From: Plantago ovata
Taxonomy: Eukaryota > Streptophyta > Magnoliopsida > Lamiales > Plantaginaceae
NCBI GenBank assembly: GCA_028274465.1
Contig: CM051455.1
Span: forward strand, 128,127,462-128,191,461
DNA: 64,000 bases
Direction: 5' to 3'
In this document: piece after piece, positions 59,610-64,000 of the stretch
Position numbering within the stretch: the stretch's first letter is position 1
Layout: each line of letters starts with the position of its first letter
Notes under the pieces: model-generated
Seen by the model: only the letters and a program-made list of their open reading frames with translations
Told to the model about the DNA's origin: nothing
Database searches by the model: none
Made by a program: the position numbers and the translations under genes

Positions 59610-60205
59610 TATTAACAAAAAACTAATGCGGGGACTCTCTGCCAAGTTGCCCAGGAGACGACGGCACATGAACTATTAAAGACCAGAAATACAAGGGATT
59701 CCATTTAACTTCTGAAAACAAGTTAATTTCGTATATGATCAACTGAGGCAGGGCCTAGTTGTTCTTCTGTGGGACCTGAAGCCATGACATAACTCGGACC
59801 TTTCAGCGTAAATTAATCCAGATTTGAAAAATGCTTAAATAAGTAGTCAATTTATGTACAAAATCTTATCGAACTTTTATGATCACAACTCTTTCAGTTG
59901 AATGATTGACGTAGCAGTGGCACATGGAATCTCCAGCCGGTGTTGGTCCCTTACTCTAATTGATCATAAAAGACACAAAATATACTGCTTCTGTTTGCTG
60001 ATAGTGTACATACACCTTTTTTGTTTAAATGGTTAGAAATTAGATTCTTATTAATCGACGTACAAAGCATCAAAGCCACTAACATAAAAACTATGCCGGG
60101 ACCCTCTGCCAAGTTGCCCAGGAGACGGCACATGAACGATTTTAAAGACCTGAAATACAAGGAATTCAATTTATCTTCAGAAAGCAAGTTAATTTCGTTG
60201 GTGCT
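59610..60205. repeat. Direct duplication of a 140-bp block flanking SCPL debris
   Basis: The block CTCTGCCAAGTTGCCCAGGA...GACCTGAAATACAAGG...CAAGTTAATTTCGT occurs at about 59636-59740 and 60100-60205, with indels. Between them, at about 59913-59946, the sequence CAGTGGCACATGGAATCTCC...GCCGGTGTTGG resembles the start of SCPL exon 3 (38932-38975). Confidence 0.75.
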
Positions 60206-60780
60206 GATTTATGCAGATATATGGGACTATGGCCTATGAGAGCACGAATCAAGTTATTTTGTATTGTATTTGTTGAAAAGAGCCATGAAACTATTGTGCT
60301 CTGTGGCGGGGCATAAATCAATTCACCCAATTGAAACGCCATCGTTTGAACCAAAAGCCCCAATTTGGGCCAGTCCTAATTCGATTTAGGTTTTCGGAGG
60401 CAAAACGGTGTCGTCACCACTTATCTCAGTAGAATAAAACAGAGCCGTTGATCATAATGTCATCCAACGATTGCTGCTTCTCTCTCTCCAAGAACTCAGT
60501 ACAAGTTGCATTGTCTTTTCTCTGGATTATCATTTCATTTTTTTTCTTCTTTTAACAGTTTTCACTTTCTAGCCATTGTCAGTCTGTCTGAGACTGTGTA
60601 AATAGAGTGGATTTGTTGTCAGTTTTTATTTCCTCTCCTGCAAATTTATCTGTTACAGTTCAGTGGCAATAATGCAGTATTAATCATTAGTATGTACTAG
60701 AGATTTTGAAGAGGCGAATTCGATTTAGTAGGAAACAAACCTTGTAGATGATTTGATAAATACAAGAGAACATTTGTTGA
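60206..60780. other. Spacer with promoter- and leader-like sequence
   Basis: No gene is supported. A T- and CT-rich stretch at 60475-60660 and AAACGGTGTCGT-type GC patches near 60400 resemble a plant promoter and leader, perhaps of the gene whose last exon survives at 60919-61300. Confidence 0.3.
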
Positions 60781-60794
60781 TTTGACAAAGATCA

Positions 60795-60950
60795 GAACAG
60801 CAGGCTGATAACTACGAAGTTTCCTGTGTTCTTGCCATCACCAATATGCTTTGTTAAGAGAACTCAATAATTAATTTCACTAAACCCTGTAATAAGTCCA
60901 ACCCTCTCTTAACACCCAGTGAATATCAAACCAATTAAGGAGCTACCCAT
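60795..60950 (+). repeat. Duplicated upstream region of the SCPL gene
   Basis: GATCAGAACAGCAGGCTGA...TTCCTGTGTTCTTG, then AATAATTAATTTCAC and AACCCTGTAATAAGTCC, match 37918-38095 upstream of the SCPL gene. A short internal segment is deleted. It now lies upstream of an unrelated coding remnant. Confidence 0.75.
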
Positions 60951-61300
60951 GAACGAGAAGATCACTGATATTACTGATTTTCGTAATGATGTAGCTGTTG
61001 AGAGAACTTCACACTGTGGAGAATGTGAAGATTTGGCAGAAGTTGAGTTCACAATATGGGAAAGCTGCAAGACCGAAGAAAAAGACTATTCTCTCGGTGC
61101 AGAGCAGGAACATGAATCCGTTGTGGAATCGAAAGGTGAGGCTGTCAAAAATGATGACAAGGTGAATAGGTGACCTGAACACCTTGAAAATGGTGGAGGC
61201 TTCGTAATGGACCAGAGCAGCAGTCAGAAGAAGAAGAAACCTTTGCTTGGCAATTCTGGAAGCTTACTCAAGAAGAAGGTGTCTCTGAACCCCAAGTAAC
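60951..61300 (+). pseudogene. Hypothetical acidic-basic protein C-terminus with in-frame stop
   Basis: The frame from 60951 (MNEKITDITDF) is acidic through VEFTIWESCKTEEKDY and EQEHESVVES. It meets TGA at 61171-61173, then continues in the same frame as PEHLENGGGFVMDQSSSQKK and PLLGNSGSLLKKKVSLNPK to a TAA at about 61300. The continuation is clearly coding-like, so the TGA (probably from CGA) is a nonsense mutation. The Lys-rich end KKKPLL..GSLLKKK resembles C-termini of several plant coiled-coil proteins; I cannot name the family. It looks like the last exon of a larger gene. Confidence 0.5.
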
Positions 61301-61780
61301 CAGGCTGCCTCCTACTATTCGTTTCGATTTTAAATAATGGAACTGGATTCTTTTCAAGCATTGCGTCTGAAAATTGTTTGTTCTGTTTCAGTATTTTCTG
61401 TATTAGATTGGAAGATTAGTTTCATGTTCAGAACACATTCATTTCCCCTGACTCTGTCTAACATATGTTATTAGTCATGTGTGTTCCTTCTTCTGGTATG
61501 TTAATGCAAATTAATTTGTTTGTAAGCTAAACCACCCCCCCCATCCCCATCTTCGAATCGATTAATAGAATTCCTACAAAACAACGTTCTCTGTAGTACC
61601 AAGTTTGTGTGTTTTCATTGGAACACCGTATGCAAGTTGTCTCAGTATTGTCTGTCTATCTGGATTTATACACATACATACAAACTTAAAGATGAAAAGC
61701 AAAAGCAACTCTGTAATAACTTATAACCACATTAAATCATCATTATACTACTGTATTTTAATTTCGATAACAAGGAACAT
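61301..61780. other. Spacer
   Basis: 3'-flank-like T-rich sequence; a C run near 61537-61543. Nothing further recognised. Confidence 0.4.
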
Positions 61781-61788
61781 CATGCATG

Positions 61789-62715
61789 AATTACTTTCCC
61801 AAAGCATTAGTGTTAGTGGATAGATATAACATGCATCTGAAGCATGAGAATAGCAGTATTTAAACACAAGTGTACTTGGGCTTGGGGGTACTAACTCTAT
61901 CATTCTATCTCTATATCTCTCTCTCAAGTCATCTTCTTTAACTTAATTGACAACATATATCAACCATGTCTGCCCTATTAAAGGTCATTGCACTAAGGAT
62001 TTTTTACTCTCAAACCCCACTAGTAAAAAAGTAGGTTCAGTCATGATGCATGTTGAATGGGTAGATCAAACATGCATCTGAAGCATGAGAATAGCAGTAT
62101 TTAAACACAAGTGTACTTGGGCATCGGAGTACCAACTCTCTCTCTCTCTACCATGTCTCCCTACCGATCAATGCACTAAGTTTTCCTTAACTTGTTCTAT
62201 CATTCATGGTACCTGCCTCCTCCAAACCTTTTTTCATAAATTAATACACGACTATTAAAAACACCCACAAACATTTCCCCATCCATATATAAGCCACACA
62301 CAAGATGATCTTGTGGGTGCAATGGATGGGGAAATGTCTGTCTCTGGATGTCTTTAAATGGTTGTGTTTTAGTTTGATGATATGAGGGTTAGAGGAGGAA
62401 GGAGGTATCATAACAGAAGTTATGGAAATCATTAGTGCACTGATCATTAGGGCAGACATGGTTGATATTTGTTCTCAAGTTAAAAGATGAATACTGGTAG
62501 TCCCAAGCCCAAGTACTTGTGTTTAAATACTGGTATTCTCATGCTTCAGATGCATGTTTGATCTACCCATTAAACATGCATCATGACTGAACCTACTTCA
62601 GATGCGTGTTTCATTTTATCCAACTAATCAGTCAATGTTTTATCTTTTACTTGCCTATTGTCCTGCTTCAGATGCATGCATGTTTCATTTATCCACTAAC
62701 ACTAATGCCTTCCTG
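61789..62715. repeat. Wider foldback made of aspartic protease promoter copies
   Basis: The outer segments 61789-61845 (CCAAAGCATTAGTGTTAGTGG...CATGCATCTGAAGCATGAG) and about 62655-62715 (GCTTCAGATGCATG...CCACTAACACTAATGCC) are inverted copies of each other and enclose the tighter inverted repeat at 62029-62598. A direct copy of the protease promoter, leader and start codon occupies 61826-62006 (TATTTAAACACAAG, ACCATGTCTGCCCTA) and breaks off after a few codons. Confidence 0.75.
62029..62598. repeat. Inverted repeat of protease promoter, leader and signal-peptide region (about 280-bp arms)
   Basis: Left arm 62029-62307, right arm 62309-62598, centred at ACAAGATGATCTTGT with no loop. The left arm starts AAGTAGGTTCAGTCATGATG, and the right arm ends with its complement. 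Both arms match the intact gene from GCATCTGAAGCATGA (56762) to the ACCCACAAGATGATG of codons 50-55, with about 80-85 percent identity by eye. The right arm, read on the minus strand, keeps an open frame from ATG 62459. Confidence 0.88.
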
Positions 62716-63249
62716 GCTGCTGCTACTAAGGAAACTTTGGTTCCTGGAGCCTTAACTTGAGTACTTGACTCCTGATCTGCTATTTATTCTGTCAGCTTCT
62801 CCGGACTAAAAAAATAAGTCCTTGCCATGAAACTATGGTACTCTGGAAACTTACGAATGAATCGTGGCTGACATCTTACTACGACGGAGAGTGAACAGAT
62901 TGTTTTCTAAAACTTGTTTTTAGGATATAGAGCTGCGGGTTTATACGCCATAGAGCTTCGGGGGTGAACAATCTGGTGAATGATCTTGTTCTTATAGATA
63001 ATAATAGTATTTGTTGAAAGGAGCCATGAAACTATGGTATTCTGGAAACTTACGAATGAATCGTGTGCCAATAATATTTTCTTTTCTTTTCTTGTGCTTG
63101 GAAAGTCCTAGTTTGATTAAGGAATCGAAAGCAAATCACCGTACCACTTTCCTCTCCAGAAATTTATCTTTTACAGTTTTGGTGACAAATAGTGCAGTAA
63201 ACATCATGTATAAATAAATTCACATTTTCAATATTTTCTGGTTTTGCAA
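62599..63249. other. Spacer with SCPL 3'-flank debris
   Basis: A 43-bp direct repeat (GCCATGAAACTATGGTA(C/T)TC through AAACTTACGAATGAATCGTG) is at 62826-62866 and 63025-63067. The block near 62785-62825 resembles the SCPL 3' flank (ATTCTGT...ATCAGC...AAAATAAGTCCTT). No gene is supported. Confidence 0.5.
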
Positions 63250-64000
63250 TGTTAGAGTAACGTTTTTACGTTAATCTCCTTATGGACATTATCCTAATTG
63301 TATTGGGATTGTTTTACCTTAACTTAACAAAGATCGAATTCAAGAAGGATTTACAGATCAAGAACGAGAATAGAGTTCTAGTTGGATTCGTCATGTTCAG
63401 GCAACTTCAAAGTCGAAGTTGACTAGGAAACTACTTCATCAATGTGAACACGTTTTGGAGTTCAAGTTCAATTAGAAGAGATGTTCTAATCTGATTCAAT
63501 GAAGACTTCCACACGAAATTCAAGGGTGTTTATAACACTATAAATAGAGTGCCAAAGTCGACATTGAAGAACACACACAAGTACGATACACGTTCAGTTT
63601 TGCAGATTACACTTGAAGTTGCCTCAACGTCAGTTTCAACGTTAGTTGTTCAAGTCTTTTGTTTGTAGTCTATTTACACAACCTGTTTATATATTCCTCG
63701 AGGGAGTATAGGTGAGTTGGTTCTCATATAGATTAGATAATCTAGGTTGTGTTGTGTCGTTTACTAGATAAATAGGTGAGTTCGATATTCATTGTACTCA
63801 ACATATTGATCTAGTCGTTTTTGCTAATAAAGCATCTAGCTGTGAATAACAGTTAGAATAGAAGTTTATACGTGTGTCTCTTTACCTCTGCTTTCATAAT
63901 CTCTGTGCACGTATTAGTTTATATTGCTTTATTGATTTACAGGTTATCGAAGTTGTCGTTAACGTTGCGTAAACTTTATAGACAACTTTGCTATCGTTTT
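63250..64000 (+). mobile_element. Probable LTR of a retrotransposon running off the window
   Basis: The sequence begins TGTTAGAGTAACG, a copia-like LTR start. It has a TATA box at 63539-63546 (TATAAATA) followed by GAAGAACACACACAAG, similar in layout to the stretch at 24627-24670, and then T-rich sequence typical of an R/U5 region. The downstream end is beyond the window, so neither the second LTR nor a target duplication can be checked. Confidence 0.4.

Noticed and set aside
61980-62012. Second functional protease gene at 61975
   Set aside because: Promoter and ATG are copied, but coding similarity ends after a few codons, followed by a stop.

Overview
The window is nuclear DNA of a dicot flowering plant: AT-rich, with GT-AG introns, long intergenic spaces and many nested transposable elements. 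The order is uncertain; nothing seen excludes an asterid such as Lamiales. About six loci look like functional or recently functional genes, and much of the rest is mobile-element sequence or gene debris.

Region by region. 1-5.5 kb is intergenic, with an intact 638-bp TRIM retrotransposon at 4016-4653 (220/232-bp LTRs, PBS, GTAAC target duplication). 5.7-8.9 kb is a nine-exon YTH-domain m6A reader gene (ECT family, +). 10.26-10.78 kb is a hAT-type MITE built of GAGCTCG-like repeats. 12.2-16.1 kb is a 13-exon gene for the E1-beta subunit of mitochondrial branched-chain 2-oxoacid dehydrogenase (+). 17.5-21.3 kb is TATA-binding protein (-). 22-31 kb is mobile-element debris: a hAT element with 8-bp duplication (25600-26411), a CACTA end, a collapsed PIF/Harbinger element and LINE fragments. 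31.2-32.4 kb is a cluster of three U14 C/D snoRNA genes (-) behind a promoter with TATA, telo-box and site II motifs. 32.8-35.9 kb holds a solo LTR (TSD CTTGA), a 5'-truncated LINE with its own TSD, and a second LTR of the solo LTR's family with a PBS.

From 36 to 63 kb the window is dominated by a serine carboxypeptidase-like (SCPL) gene (38.2-40.4 kb, one-base frameshift at the catalytic-Asp motif), an intact intronless A1 aspartic protease gene (56.9-58.3 kb), and scattered partial copies of both. Two partial copies of the aspartic protease are arranged as long, almost loop-free inverted repeats (41618-42339 and 62029-62598, the latter inside a wider foldback). They have the architecture of hairpin-siRNA or young MIRNA loci aimed at the intact gene and are the most interesting candidate system here.

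A complete Mutator-like element (44851-55954, about 50-bp TIRs, 10-bp TSD GGTATGACAG) carries a GRF zinc-finger gene, an unknown accessory gene and a two-exon MULE transposase gene. A 4.6-kb non-autonomous CACTA element (50300-54921, TSD AAC) has inserted into that transposase gene. A small predicted secreted cysteine-rich protein of unknown family lies at 58718-59269, next to the protease.

Splice structures were inferred by eye from reading frame, splice consensus and family knowledge; no alignment or expression data were available.
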